From: Pomphorhynchus laevis
Taxonomy: Eukaryota > Acanthocephala > Palaeacanthocephala > Echinorhynchida > Pomphorhynchidae
Assembly (NCBI GenBank): GCA_012934845.2
Contig: WNNJ02003023.1
Location: 1 to 64,000 of the forward strand
DNA length: 64,000 nt
Direction of reading: 5' to 3'
In this document: piece by piece, positions 30,080-41,732 of the stretch
Layout of the letters: each line of letters starts with the position of its first letter
Numbering within the stretch: the first letter of the stretch is position 1
Notes under the pieces: generated by a model
What the model was told of the DNA's origin: nothing
The model's input: only the letters and a program-made list of their open reading frames with translations
The model's database searches: none
Position numbers and translations under genes: made by a program

Positions 30080-30673
30080 ATGAACTCAAATCCCATTGTA
30101 ATTGATGCTAAGGGTCATCTCGTTGGTAGACTTGCCAGTATTGCTGCAAAGTCCATACTCCAAGGTCAGAAAGTCGTTGTACTGCGTTGTGAAAAGATGA
30201 ACATATCTGGCAGTTTCTATAGAAATAGACTTAAATTTCAAAACTATCTCCGAAAGCGATGTAATGTGAATCCAAAACGTGGACCTTTCCATTTTCGCGC
30301 ACCGAACAAAATTTTCCGGAAAGCGGTACGAGGAATGGTGCCACACAAAACAAGAAGAGGTCAACGAGCACTTGATTTGTTGAAAACCTATGAAGGTATT
30401 CCACCAAAATATGCAACGTCGAAACGTTTCGTAGTTCCTTCTGCAATTAGAGCAATTCGAATGCGTCCGGGGCGTAAGTATTGTTGCCTGGATAGGCTGT
30501 CACATGAGGTCGGTTGGAAATATCGCGATGTAGTCGACGCCCTGGAAACGAAACGTAAAGTACACGATTCTGAGTGGTTTAAGAAAAAACAAAGACTACA
30601 AAAGTACCGATCATTAGCAAAGAAGCAAATTCTTGAAGAGGACTTAAAGCGTGCTCAAAAGGTTAAAGCATAA
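30080..30673 (+). CDS. RpL13A: 60S ribosomal protein L13a (uL13)
   Basis: 197 residues with the uL13 fold: [83 protein letters not shown] and [15 protein letters not shown] [14 protein letters not shown]. It is a structural protein of the large ribosomal subunit. The ATG at 30080 fits the usual N-terminus; an upstream in-frame start at 30029 would add an unlike leader. The coding region has no intron. The C-terminal tail diverges from, and is slightly shorter than, the usual 200-205 residues. No flanking A-tail is seen. It could be the true gene or an old intact retrocopy. Confidence 0.9.
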   Translation: MNSNPIVIDAKGHLVGRLASIAAKSILQGQKVVVLRCEKMNISGSFYRNRLKFQNYLRKRCNVNPKRGPFHFRAPNKIFRKAVRGMVPHKTRRGQRALDLLKTYEGIPPKYATSKRFVVPSAIRAIRMRPGRKYCCLDRLSHEVGWKYRDVVDALETKRKVHDSEWFKKKQRLQKYRSLAKKQILEEDLKRAQKVKA

Positions 30674-30689
30674 ACTTTAGTATGTGGTT

Positions 30690-30695
30690 AATAAA
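30690..30695 (+). terminator. Polyadenylation signal of RpL13A
   Basis: AATAAA 17 bp after the stop codon, followed by a T-rich stretch. Position and context fit a 3' end signal for the L13a transcript. Confidence 0.65.
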
Positions 30696-30699
30696 AGCA

Positions 30700-31185
30700 A
30701 TCCTTCTTTTCGTTAAATTTTACGTGTCTTCTTTACATGCGTTCATAATTTATGTAGATATTAATTTTAAAAATATTTGACATAATGAAATAATTAAATA
30801 ATAAAATAGATCTGCAAAATTTTAAAAGCTTAAGTTTTTCGATAGACTTTGCAAATCACTAGTTCAACTTTTGACGGTTCGGGCGTTTAGATAAATCATC
30901 CTGACTGTTCAGATGCAAAATTTACAACTGTAACGTGAATTGAATATGTAAAAACGGTTTGATGTAAAATACATAATTTTGAAATAATGCAATTGACTAA
31001 TTTTTTAGTACGCATATGTATATCGAAATTTTTAAAATTCATTTCCAGAATAAACTCTCGAATGTTCGTATGTGATTGTTACAGATTAATTAAATCTCAA
31101 TTTGTCAGATAAAATTCTACTTAAATCTAGATTAATAAAAATTGATAATATATTAATATAAATTGATAATATATTAAGGCGAGGG
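30700..31185. other. Unassigned AT-rich DNA
   Basis: No ORF or repeat family recognised. A short AATTGATAATATATTAAT string is duplicated at about 31140-31180 next to the Lin-E border. Confidence 0.5.
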
Positions 31186-31189
31186 TCTC

Positions 31190-31665
31190 GACTATGTAAA
31201 GGAGTTGCACAGTTTCCTTATGATGAGAGACTAAAAATGCTAGGCATGTGTTCTATCCGGTCACGTTTAATGTATTTAGATTTGGTAGCGTTGTATAAGA
31301 TCGTTAAAGGTTATGACGGATACCCAATAAATTGTGTAAGTTTGAATCATCGTGCCTGTCATCGAGGACATAGTTTGCATCTTAAAACTCAATATCATGG
31401 AAGGTGCCCTCGAATATATCGTCTTTCGCATCGAGCTGTTAGCGTGTGGAACATGTTACCGGACTTTTTAATATATATCCATGACATTGATATATTCAAA
31501 CGAAAACTATTAGAATGGATACGACATCCTGATCAGCAAATAATCCGAATGGCATGCCCGTCAGATCAACGATAATTTCAACAATTTAACCTCGTTTTTT
31601 TTCTCTTTTTTTGTTTGTCTATCTTTCTATGTGAGCAGACTAAACAGCCTACGTGCTTTGTCTTG
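31190..31665 (+). mobile_element. Lin-E 3' end fragment
   Basis: The frame reads CKGVAQFPYDERLKMLG, RLMYLDLVALYKIVKG, then RGHSLHLKT and RIYRLSHRAVSVWNMLPDF, the CR1-group C-terminus. It ends KLLEWIRH, a UTR, and TATTAATAATATTAATATT. It is related to, but not the same subfamily as, the 34590-35122 copy. Confidence 0.7.
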
Positions 31666-32273
31666 TGTATTAATAATATTAATATTTAAAATATCTTTGA
31701 TTGTTTATTTAAAAATTACAAGGTTGGGTATGACGTCAAAGCTGTACAATCCTTCTTCTCTGAGCTATTACACACCTCTTCCCCTACTGAGCTGCAGCAA
31801 TTCAGAGTTCTCCACCTTTATATGCTGGGAAATATAAGATCAGTAACAGTCCACGCCTTCTTAAGGTCATCTTAGCAACGCCCGATATTTGTACATTAGC
31901 TTTAAAATACGGTTATCATTTTGCAGGTACTAGATTGATCCTTCGCAGAGATCTTTCGATCGAGGGCAGAACTCGACTGAAACAAGCAAAGAGTGAACTT
32001 AGTAACAGAGTAGCTAACAATGAAAGTAACCTCACCGTCATAAATTTTCATGTAGTGCGACGCAGGACTTCAGCTAGTTTCTGAATTCGTGCCATTGGCA
32101 ACGGTGGAAACATCGAGGAGCTGCGAAGTCTTTGTGTCGCAACGAAACTACCCAAGAAGTGACAGTTAAATGTCGATAAGAGATACGATTACTCCGACCC
32201 AGTACACTCCACACATGCCTTCTGGGTCTTATATTCGAATGTCTTAAGTCTCATTAATAAAATGGGACTTAAA

Positions 32274-32331
32274 CGTCTGCTCTCATAAATAAAATGAGAG
32301 CAGACGGCAGAGAGCCTTCTGCTCTCTGCCG
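32274..32331. repeat. Two consecutive perfect palindromes at the Lin-B 5' junction
   Basis: CGTCTGCTCTCAT (32274-32286) pairs with 32294-32306 across AAATAAA; CGGCAGAGAGC (32305-32315) pairs with 32321-32331 across CTTCT. In the normal Lin-B (about 44511) the sequence reads CGTCTGCTCTCTGCCGG once only. The arms are inverted copies of that same stretch, so they look like snap-back synthesis at the 5' end of the insertion. Confidence 0.9.
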
Positions 32332-34290
32332 GTTGCCCTAGTCGAATCCGCCCGCCCCCTCAGCTCATGCCATTCTAAATCCTCTAATCATGGCGGCATC
32401 GTCGCATTCGCGCGTCACCCCGCGTCTCTTCGCAAAATCAATATCCCTTTCAGTCCTTGCTCTTTTGAATTGCTCACTTGTCGTTATTCTAACCTGATCA
32501 CTCTAGATCTCGCCATTGTATACCGTCCTGGTTCATCAGCTCCTACAGCCTTATTTTTTAACGAACTCGCTGACCTCATTTCTCATTGTTCTTTGTCCTC
32601 AATCCCTTCACCCGTTCTAGGCGACTTCAACATCCGCCTAGGCCGCCCAACTTCCACGGATTCAATTCGGTTCATCAACATTCTATCCAACTACAATAAC
32701 CAACTAATCTCCACTGTATATGACATACCACATATCCTTGGTGGGTCATTCGACATCATCGCTGTCCCCGATCATATTGCTGCCTACACCTCACTGTCAA
32801 TCTCTGATCCTGGTCTATCCGATTACATTCTCGTCACCCTTGATCTCACTCACAACCACACCCCTCCTCACACACCTACAATCCAACGTCGCCTTTGGAT
32901 AAATCTTGACCTTTCCCTTCTACGCTCTGCCTTACTCAAATCGTCTCTATACTATCCCACGATAACATATTCATCTCTTCACGATCTCGCCATTCTTTTC
33001 GACTCTGAACTCACATCCACTCTCGATCTTCTCTTGCCCTTCAAGTCTCACCCACACCGTCGCTTGCACCGAGCCCCATGGTTTGACATCCAATGCCTAC
33101 TCTCAAAGCGTCGACTCCGCCATACTTTTCGAGTATATCACCGCTCTCTCAGAGTGATTTTCGCTCGATCACTCCGTCTTTCCGTGATTCCAATCTTGCT
33201 CTTCGCCGGTCTCATCTCAACCTATTACGTACTAAATGCAACTCCTTCTGGCAGCATAAAATCATCAATTCATTCAACTCTAAGACTCTCTGGCATACTT
33301 TTAACTTAATCCTTGCTCGTTCCTCTTCGTCATGCAACATCAATCTCCATGATTATTCGTCATTTCTCCAGACTAAAGTATACACGTTGCTCTCTCACTT
33401 CTCGGTCTCCATCCTATCCAACACTGCCCCGCCTAGCCTCATCCTTCCGGAACTCTTTCATCTTCTCCCTGTCTCACCTACAGAAATATCATCTGTCCTC
33501 ATGTCCTTGCCCAACAAAACCTCACCCGCCGATCCTCTGCCTACCCACATATTAAAATCTATATGCTCATCGATATCCCCATTTCTCACAACCTTGTTTA
33601 ACTCGTCCATCCGCAGTCGTATCTTCCCTTCACACTGGAAATCCGCAATCGTTCGTCCCCTCCTTAAGAAACAATCGCTCGACCCCTCCCTTCCTTCTAG
33701 CTATCGCCCCATTTCACTACTCCCTACTCTTTCTAAGCTCTTAGAACGCCTCATCTTAATACAAATCAACGCTTATCTCTCCTCATCCAATCTGTACCCT
33801 CCTTTCCAATCCGCTTTCCGCTCTAATCACTCGACAGAAATCGCATGCATAAAAGTGTACAACGACTTACTCATTTCTCGAGACAAGGCTCTATATAGTG
33901 TTCTCATCTCCCTGGACCTCTCCTCCGCATTCGACATTGTCGACCACTCCGTCCTCCTTTCTTCGTCTCATCGCTGTCGGCTCCCCATCGTTCATCAACC
34001 TTCCTTTAGACAATACTCGCCTTACCTCGCTATCGCTTCGTTTTTGTTATACCCTCTTACTCCACGTTCCTAATTACTCCAACAACTACTGTGTCCGATC
34101 CTTCATCGTCGCTGCCTCACTCGCCTGGGATCAACTCCCTCTCGACGTCCGCCGCGCTTCTCCTTTATCACATTCAAACACCTCCTCCGTTCACACTTTC
34201 TCGACACATGATTTACAGTTTTGTTTCGTTGTGGCCATGTAAGCGTGCGCTGGGACGCATTTTCTACGTTAAAATAAATCTTTTTTAAAT
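32305..34290 (+). mobile_element. Lin-B copy nested in Lin-E, internally deleted
   Basis: Endonuclease and first part of the RT (VYRPGSSAPTALFFNELADL, VLGDFNIRL, PGLSDYILVTLDL, SYRPISLLPTLSKLLERLI, SLDLSSAFDIVDHSVLL) are present, with a frame change near 33150. At about 33960 the sequence jumps to the C-terminal part (RLIAVGSPSFINLP), a deletion of about 800 bp that removes the YADD motif. It ends with the hairpin GCGTGC/GGACGC (34243-34258, one mismatch) and AAAATAAATC. Dead copy. Confidence 0.82.
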
Positions 34291-34439
34291 CGACGAAGTT
34301 CTCAATCTGGTTAACAGCATCTCATTTGAAATACTTGTTTTACAGAGTCGTGGTTTAAACCTCACATCATAGATTCAGAAATAGATCTCAGTGTCTAATC
34401 ATAGCTGATATAAGGGAATCATCTGCTACTAACAACCAT

Positions 34440-35122
34440 TTACGTGTACAGCATGACGTCAAAGCTAAAAAATCATTCTCTGAGCTATTACACACCTGTT
34501 CCCCTACTGAGCTGCAGCAATTCAGAGTTCTCCACCTTTATAGATAGGGGAAAATAATATCAGATAACAGTCCACGCCTTCTAAAGGTCATATTGCGTTA
34601 GTCCGTCCGCATGTGGAATACTGCATCGCATCAACTTTTCCATCCACCAAGGCTGAGATGAAAAAGACCGAGTCGATTTTACGTAGAGAAACCAAACTTT
34701 GCATTACATCTCTTTATTCTTACAATGAGCGCCTAGCTTGCTTAAAAATGCCTTCAACGGCCCAGAGGCTACTATATTTAGATCTTGTAGCGATGTGGCA
34801 TTTGGTTCGTGGAAAAGAGGGGTTCCCATCCAATTCGATAAAATTGAGAAATTCGCGTCGCAGAGGTCACTCCCTTACGTTATTTAAATTCCCCCATGGC
34901 AAAATAAGGAGTGTGAGTAGGCTTTCCCACCGCGCATTGAATGTTTGGAATTCGCTGCCTGAAGACGTCGTCAATGCTACTAGCAATAGACACTTCAAGA
35001 AGATGCTGCTGAAGTGGATTGTGAACTCTAATTTGGATTCGTGGATGTATTTTAATTGATATTTTAAAATGTAATTTGTGAACAGTTGAAACAGCCATTT
35101 GCGGCTAGTAACTTGTACACTA
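34440..35122 (+). mobile_element. Lin-E copy with large internal deletion
   Basis: Starts in ORF1 (TGACGTCAAAGCTAAAAA, as at 31731) and jumps at about 34592 to the ORF2 C-terminus: EYCIASTFPSTKAEMKKTE, then LSHRALNVWNSLPEDVVNA. The 3' end has AGCC (35093-35096) and GGCT (35103-35106), then AGTAACTTGTACAC and TATAATAATAATATT. Confidence 0.75.
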
Positions 35123-35126
35123 TAAT

Positions 35127-36361
35127 AATAATATTAGCAACGCCCGATATGTGTACATTAGCTTTAAAATACGGTTATCATCTTGCAGGTACTGGATTGA
35201 TCCTTCGCAGAGATTTTTCGATCGAGGACAGAACTCGACTTAAACAAGCAAAGAGCGAACTTAGTAACAGAGTAGCTAACGGTGAAAGTAAACTCACCGT
35301 CATAAATTTTCTGGATTCGTTCCATTGGCAACGGTGGAAACATCGAGGAGCTGCGAAGTCTTTGTGTCGCAACGAAACTACCCAAGAAGTGACAGTAAAT
35401 GTCGAAAAGAGATACGAGTATTCCGACCCAGTACACTCCACATATGCCTTCCGGGTCTTATATTCAAATGTATTAAGTCTCATTAATAAAATGGACGAAG
35501 TTCTCACTCTTGTTAACATCACCTCATTTGAAATACTTGTTTTTACAGAGTCGTGGTTAAAACCACACATCATAGATTCAGAAATCTCCATCGATGGGTA
35601 CGCCATAATCTGAGCAGATCGGCAAATTTGCCGTGGCGGTGGAGTTATCATTTATGCTAGAGAAGTTCTTACAACTTGTGTTATGTCAATTGAGTGCGAT
35701 GAATCAAGTCTTTGTGAATACGGTTGGGTTTCTGTAAAATCATTTTCCAAAAATCATTTTCCTCTCTGTGTCTTCTATCGTCCCCAATTCGCTCCAACTG
35801 GGTCGATTATATCCTCAATAAGTGAAAATGCATTCAAGGGTCAAAATGTTATCTTATTAGGAGACTTTAACATACCACGAATTGATTGGATAGATTACGT
35901 TCCTCTTCCTGGATGTGATCCCTAATCATTACTGCTTTTAAACACGATAGATGATCTACATTTAGTCCAACATGCTCACAGGGATACGTGTCAGGGGTAC
36001 TAGCTCCTCAATTCTTGACCTCTGCTTTTCGAGTGAAAGGTATCTTATAAAAAACGTCAAATGCGGACATCCGCTAGGATCAAGCGATCACCCGACCATC
36101 TCAATAGAATTTAACGCACTTGGGCCATATGCGGAAACGGTTTAAAGGACGAATTCTTTTAAGATCCACTATGATGTCGTACGCAATATAATTTCATGTA
36201 TGTATTGGCCCGACCCATCGAAAGCAGGCATCTGAAGAAGCTTGGGATCAGTTTAAGACAATACATTGTGTTCTCGACTATTTTGCTCTGATATATCAGA
36301 ATCGTAGACGAAAATTACATCCGCAATGGTTAAATCCGGAATTGCTTGGTCTAATCAAACA
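35127..36361 (+). mobile_element. Lin-E copy (ORF1 end and ORF2 endonuclease)
   Basis: Begins at the ATA repeat behind the previous copy. It reads ALKYGYHLAGTGLILRRD, LTVINFLDSF, then the ORF2 endonuclease: FRVLYSNVLSLINKMDE, VFTESWLKPH, GGGVIIYARE, ILLGDFNIPRIDW and GSSDHPTIS. Stops and frame changes interrupt it. It breaks off at 36361 in HPQWLNPELL, where a Lin-A piece begins. Confidence 0.75.
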
Positions 36362-37110
36362 CCGTGATATGATACCTCCTTCCGTATCATTAAATTCTAC
36401 AATTCTTCCTATCGTTGTCAATCTCGTTATCTTAGGCTTTTATTTCGACAACCAACTTTCACTGAAATCTTTCGCTAGATATAAAGTACGCTCATTTACC
36501 TTGGTTCTCAACAACCTCCGTCAAATTCGTAGATTGATCGATTTCCCTTCTTTTATGACTCATATCTTATTTCCTTTTCTCAAGACTTGATTACTGTCTT
36601 AGTCTATTTTCCAACTCACCTGAATCCATTCTTCTTCCTTTATAACGCACCGTCAACGCAGCCGTCCGAGTTCTACGTCTTCGTCGTTTTAATCATACAT
36701 CCTACCATCTTGCTTCTCTAGATTTGCCTACCGTTTATTGTTGTGTTCAAATTCGTCTTCTCATTGCTTTCCGCCTCATAGCTTTTCATACCCCTTCATT
36801 TCTCAACTTTCCTTTCCTTGATAATTCTCGCTCTTTTTACTGTTCCTTGCGTTCCCGTAATTCTATTCTTTTACATGTCCCAAACTACTCTACCTCTTTT
36901 GGCTTCGCTCCTTTCTTGTGGCTGCTTCTCGCTCGTGGAATCATCTACCCATTCATATACGCCAATCAACCTCAATGTCGTGCTTTAAACGCCGAATCAT
37001 GTCTCATTTAAATAATTTAATTTATTTGCTTGACGTTTTCTGCTTTTTTGTTAGTGGTCTTGCAAGCGTGCAACTAGCACGCATTTCCCACGTTAAATAA
37101 ATTATTATTC
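36362..37110 (+). mobile_element. Lin-A-type copy, 5'-truncated
   Basis: Reads PPSVSLNSTILPIV, LRQIRRLIDFPS, FHTPSFLNFPFLDNSR and LHVPNYSTSFGF, equal to the C-terminal third of Lin-A ORF2, with several lesions. The 3' hairpin is GCGTGC (37066-37071), loop AACTA, GCACGC (37077-37082), the Lin-B version of the stem with a different loop, followed by ATTTCCCACGTTAAATAAATTATTATT. Confidence 0.8.
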
Positions 37111-37880
37111 GTTTTATCAAATATGAACATTTCTCACAAAGAACTAAACATCTTTATAGCTTATTACGATATCATACGTTGTCATCTTGATCATATAGTT
37201 TGGTTGGACCCGTTTGTTATAGAATTGGAAATGCGTGAACATTTTTTGCGACACTCTACTTTATCTTCTTGACAGATTTGCAGTTTTACGTAATTCGCAC
37301 TCCAGTAATCACAATAAACTATGGCTTTATAGCGAACTGAGTAATTTTTTGAAAGATTGTAAGGTGTTTTACCGACGATATCGTGTTTCCCAATGAGAAT
37401 ATACGTAATATCGTAAAGCTAGGAATAAGTGTACGTCCCTTGAAAAGCAAATAAATTCGACTTCAACGAATCACTTACCAATAACATAAGGTATGATCCG
37501 AATATATTTTTCAAAAATGGTACTTTAAAATATCGAAAGAAATGGAATTGTTTCCCTTTAAGAAAATAAGAAAATAAAAAATTTGGAATTTTTCCCAGTA
37601 AGAAAATACTCTATTATATCTAATAATATCGTGCATCAGAATTACTCACCATCCAACTTACTTTCGCAAATTTCAATCGACAGTGTATTTCACATGTTCA
37701 GATTGTAAACCCGTTATAAATTATCAAATTACTCGTTATAAATTTAATGTACGTAGACTCAGTTACTTGATCTGATCGTCATTAACAATGACTGATTCAA
37801 TTCTTTGCAGAATTGAATCAGTCATTGGTAAGGTACTTTAAATTAATTTTAATTTATATTATATATTATATTATTACTAC
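37111..37880. other. Unassigned AT-rich DNA with a perfect palindrome
   Basis: No ORF of note. It holds the string ACGTAGACTCAGTTA (37751-37765), which is also found at PLE-related borders near 56183, 47291 and 42220, and the palindrome at 37786-37827. Confidence 0.55.
37786..37827. repeat. Perfect 19-bp inverted repeat, 4-nt loop
   Basis: Arms 37786-37804 and 37809-37827 are exact reverse complements around TTGC. No transposon end or gene terminator is next to it on the left; the Lin-D 3' end starts about 50 bp to the right. Confidence 0.9.
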
Positions 37881-37971
37881 AGGTCATAGCCATAAGGCTG
37901 TTTTGACCGCTCACATAAAAAAAACAAATAAATACAAGAAAAAAATCAAAAAACATCATTCAGTATATATA

Positions 37972-38862
37972 TCAGAACCATGGGTACTGCAGCAACCACC
38001 ATTCGTTCTCATTTCGAATCCAGTTCTTTATATTGGATTTAAATTCATTGATTGTATGCACCGCAACGACATCAATTGGAAGACGATTCCAAATATTCAC
38101 CGCTCGATGAGACAGTCGGAAATGACGATGGTATTTTCCGTGCTCATGTACTACTAGTACTTTCGAGTGCCCTCTACGTCCATCCCGTTCATTGAGTTCA
38201 ACTCTATTTGCTGGAAAATTTTCATCTTTATTAACTAGTCGATACATAGCTAGAAGGTCGAAAAGAAGGAACCTTTCATGCACTGTCGGCATATTCAAAC
38301 TTTTTATTCGTGCTTCATAGGAAAGATATCGTACCTGAGGACATAATTTCGTAAACCGTCGAAGTATGCGCTCTAATTGATCAAGTTCTGTACGCGTACA
38401 CGGAAAGACTACTGGCGACACATATTCTAATATCGGTCTTATAAGAGCATTATATAAACGCACAACACAAACGGGAGATAAATCTTTAAAACAATTTTTA
38501 ACAATATAGGTAATTCTTCTTGCTGCGTTACAAATCCTATCAGTGTTAGCACGTGTTTTCAGATTGTTTTGAATAATTATACCAAGATCCAGAATGGACT
38601 GCGTGGAAACAACAAACTCATCGCCAATAAAATATTCTTGACTCACATTGTTATGACCTAATCTCATATGTGCACACTTTTTAATATTCAATGAAATTCC
38701 AGTGTTTAAAGACCATCGATAAACAATGTTTAGGATATTTTGAAAGTCATTTCGATCCTTGTTGGTTTTAATCAATTTCCATACCTTTACATAGTCGGCA
38801 AAAGCTAAAACACTACAATCCTCAATTAAATCTAGTAGCTGATTTATAAATATGTTAAACAA
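37972..38862 (-). pseudogene. Lin-D ORF2 C-terminal part with altered catalytic motif
   Basis: Reads LFNIFINQLLDLIEDCSVLAF and then ADYVKVWKL where the RT catalytic FADD box should be, so the second catalytic aspartate is replaced by tyrosine. It continues CAHMRLGHNNVSQEY, RPILEYVSPVVFP and RLSHRAVNIWNRLPIDVVAV. Upstream, a stop interrupts ISWI and DFLKHRSF near 38965. The protein cannot be active. Confidence 0.8.
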
Positions 38863-38964
38863 GGGTCCTAAGACTGATCCCTGTGGTACTCCTGAGGTGA
38901 TAGGATGATAAGACGATAGGCATTGACCTACACGAACAGCAAAGGATCTATGTTTAAGAAAATC

Positions 38965-39627
38965 TTAAATCCAGCTTATAATGGAGCGATTGACCTTATA
39001 AGACTCAAGGGTGGAAATTAGCATTTTCTGGGGCACCCTATCAAAAGCCCGACTAAAGTCAAGAAATATTACGTCGATACAGTACCCGTTAGCAACATGT
39101 CCAACCCAATCTTCACGAGCATGTAATAAGTTTGTAAGACATGAACGCCGAGGGCGAAATCCATGCTGTGCATTATTGAGAATTCTCAGCGAACTCAAAT
39201 GATCATATATGCGTCTGTTTAGTATGCGCTCAATCACTTTGCATACAAGACTAGTTAGACTTATTGCTCTGTAGTTATTCGGATCATCTTTTTCACCATT
39301 TTTATAAATTGGTACTACAATCGCTTTTTTCCAGGTAGCAGGTAACTTCGAAATGCGCAAGCTCAGCTCAAATATGGAGGCTAATGGCTCAGCCAGAACA
39401 GGAGCAAGTAACTTAAGAAGTTGGGGGTGAATATCATCGGGGCCTGCCGCTGATGATCTAGATAACTTAGCCAATTCAACAAAAACCTCATGTGTTGTTA
39501 TCGTTAAAACTGGAGAACCAATTTCTACCTGTTGTGATGCTGCATCTCCACATATGCTAGAGAAAGGATCTGGTGTCAGCTCAAAAGCGGATGCAAACAA
39601 TTCTGCCATGCTGTCTGGCGATGTCAC
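38965..39627 (-). pseudogene. Lin-D ORF2 reverse transcriptase fingers/palm part
   Basis: Open frame with ELAKLSRSSAAGPDDIHPQL, WKKAIVVPIYKNGEKDD, NYRAISLTSLVCKVIERIL, GFRPRRSCLTNLLHARED and motif A FLDFSRAFDRVPQKML. It belongs to the same ORF2 as the flanking pieces and stops at ISWI. The frame extends rightwards to about 39720 (ALQIDTEPKKFWAYVKGSR), where Lin-F enters. Confidence 0.8.
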
Positions 39628-39726
39628 TCGAGTGTTACCATCTCTTAAAGATGAAATAGCTGGTAGCAGAGCTCTGGATCCTTTTACATAAGCCCAAAAT
39701 TTTTTTGGTTCTGTATCAATTTGTAA

Positions 39727-40165
39727 AGCTAATTATTATTATTATTATGTAGACAACGTTACGAGCATAGCTCACAGTTGCTGACAAATCGATAGTCAAA
39801 ATAAAAGAAAAAGAGAAAATCAAAAACAAATCAGTTAACAATTTAAAATAATCTGTCGTTTAAAGAGCTCACGAGTTCCCGCATTTACAATATCATCGCT
39901 TAAACGATTCCATGAATTTATTATTCGTTGTCCAAATTGAATCGTCCTAGAATGTACTATTCGTTGGCGACTAAGATAAAACGAGTGACCTCGCAAAGCT
40001 CGAGTTGATCGAATGTTGAAGAGCCCACGCAACACATGGTGTTCATTGTGAAATACCTCCCATACAAGACACAGATCCCGCGAGTCACGAATATCACATA
40101 ATGACTGCATATTTAAAGACCGAAGACGGTCCTTTAATCGATCTTCAAAACTTTGCCTTTTTGTA
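39727..40165 (-). mobile_element. Lin-F insertion in Lin-D (5'-truncated)
   Basis: Reverse strand reads LCLVWEVFHNEHHVLRGLFN, then RALRGHSFYLSRQRIVHSRT and QRIINSWNRLSDDIVNAG. The 3' end has GAGC (39763-39766) and GCTC (39770-39773), 16 more bases, then ATAATAATAATAATAATT. It sits inside Lin-D ORF2. Confidence 0.8.
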
Positions 40166-40173
40166 ATCTTAAG

Positions 40174-41298
40174 TCAATTGACTAAATTTCGGAACATTGT
40201 ATACCGCTTTTTAAAATTATTCTGATAACGGCTTAGTTCAAATAGACGATTCCTATGTTTGATAGCATATCGCAATTCAGTGTCAAACCAAGGAGGGTAT
40301 TTAGCTTTACTTTTTGGTACTCTACGGAGTGGTGCAAACTTATCTGCAAGAGCTACTAAACCTGATTCAATAACATGCCACCTTACCTCAATGTCTTCAC
40401 TAGCACAGTTGAATGATGTTCTTAGTGCCGCCTCTCGTAATGAGTCTTCATCAATTTGTTGCCAAGATCTTTTCGACACTATCAAATTTTTCAGTTTTGA
40501 GATCATACACCTAGAAAAATAATTGAATAAGATCATGCAATGATCGCTCAATCCAATAGGACTCTGATAGCTCATATTACCCACACTTGTAATTAATTTG
40601 GAAAATACCAAATCTAGACAAGATTCCTGGTTTTGCGCGAATCTGGTGGGCGACTGCACATGTTGCTCTAACATGAGATCATTTGTAAGAAAATTCCACA
40701 AATCCACATCTGACTTGGAAGAACTACTATCCAAAACATAATTCCCGATGTGACCAGCTGAGGGTATATTAAAATCGCCAACTAGTAGATATTCTTCAAG
40801 CTCAGAACAGTGACTAATTAGTGTAGAGAATTCATGACTCAATACGGATGATTGCGGCGACCTGTAGCACACGGCAATACCTAAGGGACCTCCGAAGTGT
40901 GAAACAATGACTGAGAGAAACTCACACGTGCCCAGTTCATTTTTAAAATTACGAGTGGAAGTAATGTTTAAGGATGTCGTAATATATAGCGCAACACCTC
41001 CACCCTTCCGAGACTCTCTATCAGCTCTCACCAAATTATATCCCATAATAGCAATTAAACCATCGGGGATATCACGATGCAGCCATGTTTCAGTGAGAGC
41101 CAGGATCGCTGGTTTATTTAAGATGACCCATGCCTTAAGTTCATCAAATTTTGGTAAAATACTCCTTAAATTAGTATAGGCGACACTAATACCAGAAGCA
41201 GAGGGTAATTGAGTAGTAATGTTGGATGTGATATCAATGCGCGCTAGATTTCCTAATTGTAAAATGGAATCCCTCGAAGAACTCTCCAAACTCACCAA
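40174..41298 (-). pseudogene. Lin-D ORF2 APE endonuclease part
   Basis: Reads SVAYTNLRSILPKFDELKAWV, LTETWLHRDIPDG, RKGGGVALYITTS, CYRSPQSSVL, LVGDFNIPSAG and GLSDHCMILF, so the APE catalytic residues are in place. It starts beside the ORF1 stop with no ATG at the junction, as in other CR1-group ORF2 starts that rely on reinitiation or overlap. The reading breaks at FRNLVN where the Lin-F insertion follows. Confidence 0.8.
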
Positions 41299-41732
41299 CG
41301 CACGAATGGTCGCCGACGAACTACTCGAAAATTTCTTATCATTAGATCAGTCTCTCCATTCGATCTTCTAAATGCTAGATTAGCACGAGCATTATTAAGC
41401 AACAATATTTCCTCAACCGAGAGATCTTTAAAAAATTTTGTCGTCTTACCTTTCAAGCGATAACCTCTAGCTAAAACTGCTCTTGTATTATCTGCAGAAT
41501 CAAATACTACTTTAAGTAATCTAATATACTACTTTAAGTAATTTAATATACTTATTTGCGATATACTTTTTTTAGATAAGCTTTTATAGTACTCATATTC
41601 AATTGCGTTACTTATAATTTTGGTGTAGTAGAGCAGCTGTTCGGATTGTTCAAAACGATGTTTTTAGTACCACTAAGTTGTTTATTATCTGACTTGTCGA
41701 AGTTTAGAAATTAAAAAATAGGATTTTTTACG

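Larger units (their letters stand above)
31725..34430 (+). mobile_element. Lin-E copy (ORF1 end, ORF2 start) split by Lin-B
   Basis: 31725-32272 holds the ORF1 RRM-like end (ILATPDICTLALKYGYHF, LTVINFHVVRRR) and the start of ORF2 (LYSNVLSLINKM). The sequence resumes at about 34296 with CGACGAAGTTCTCAATCTGG, which in the intact neighbour (about 35490) follows AATAAAATGG directly. The insert is a Lin-B copy of about 2 kb. Both Lin-E halves have scattered lesions. Confidence 0.78.
37880..41520 (-). mobile_element. Lin-D: CR1-group LINE, split by Lin-F
   Basis: Reverse-strand element with the ORF1 C-terminus (41520-41300: LLKVVFDSADNTRAVL, LMIRNFRVVRRR), ORF2 endonuclease (41298-40174), a Lin-F insertion (39727-40165), the RT (39720-38960) and the C-terminus (38862-37972). 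The 3' end has AGCC (37888-37891) and GGCT (37896-37899), then TAATAATATAAT. The 5' part of ORF1 is missing. Confidence 0.8.
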
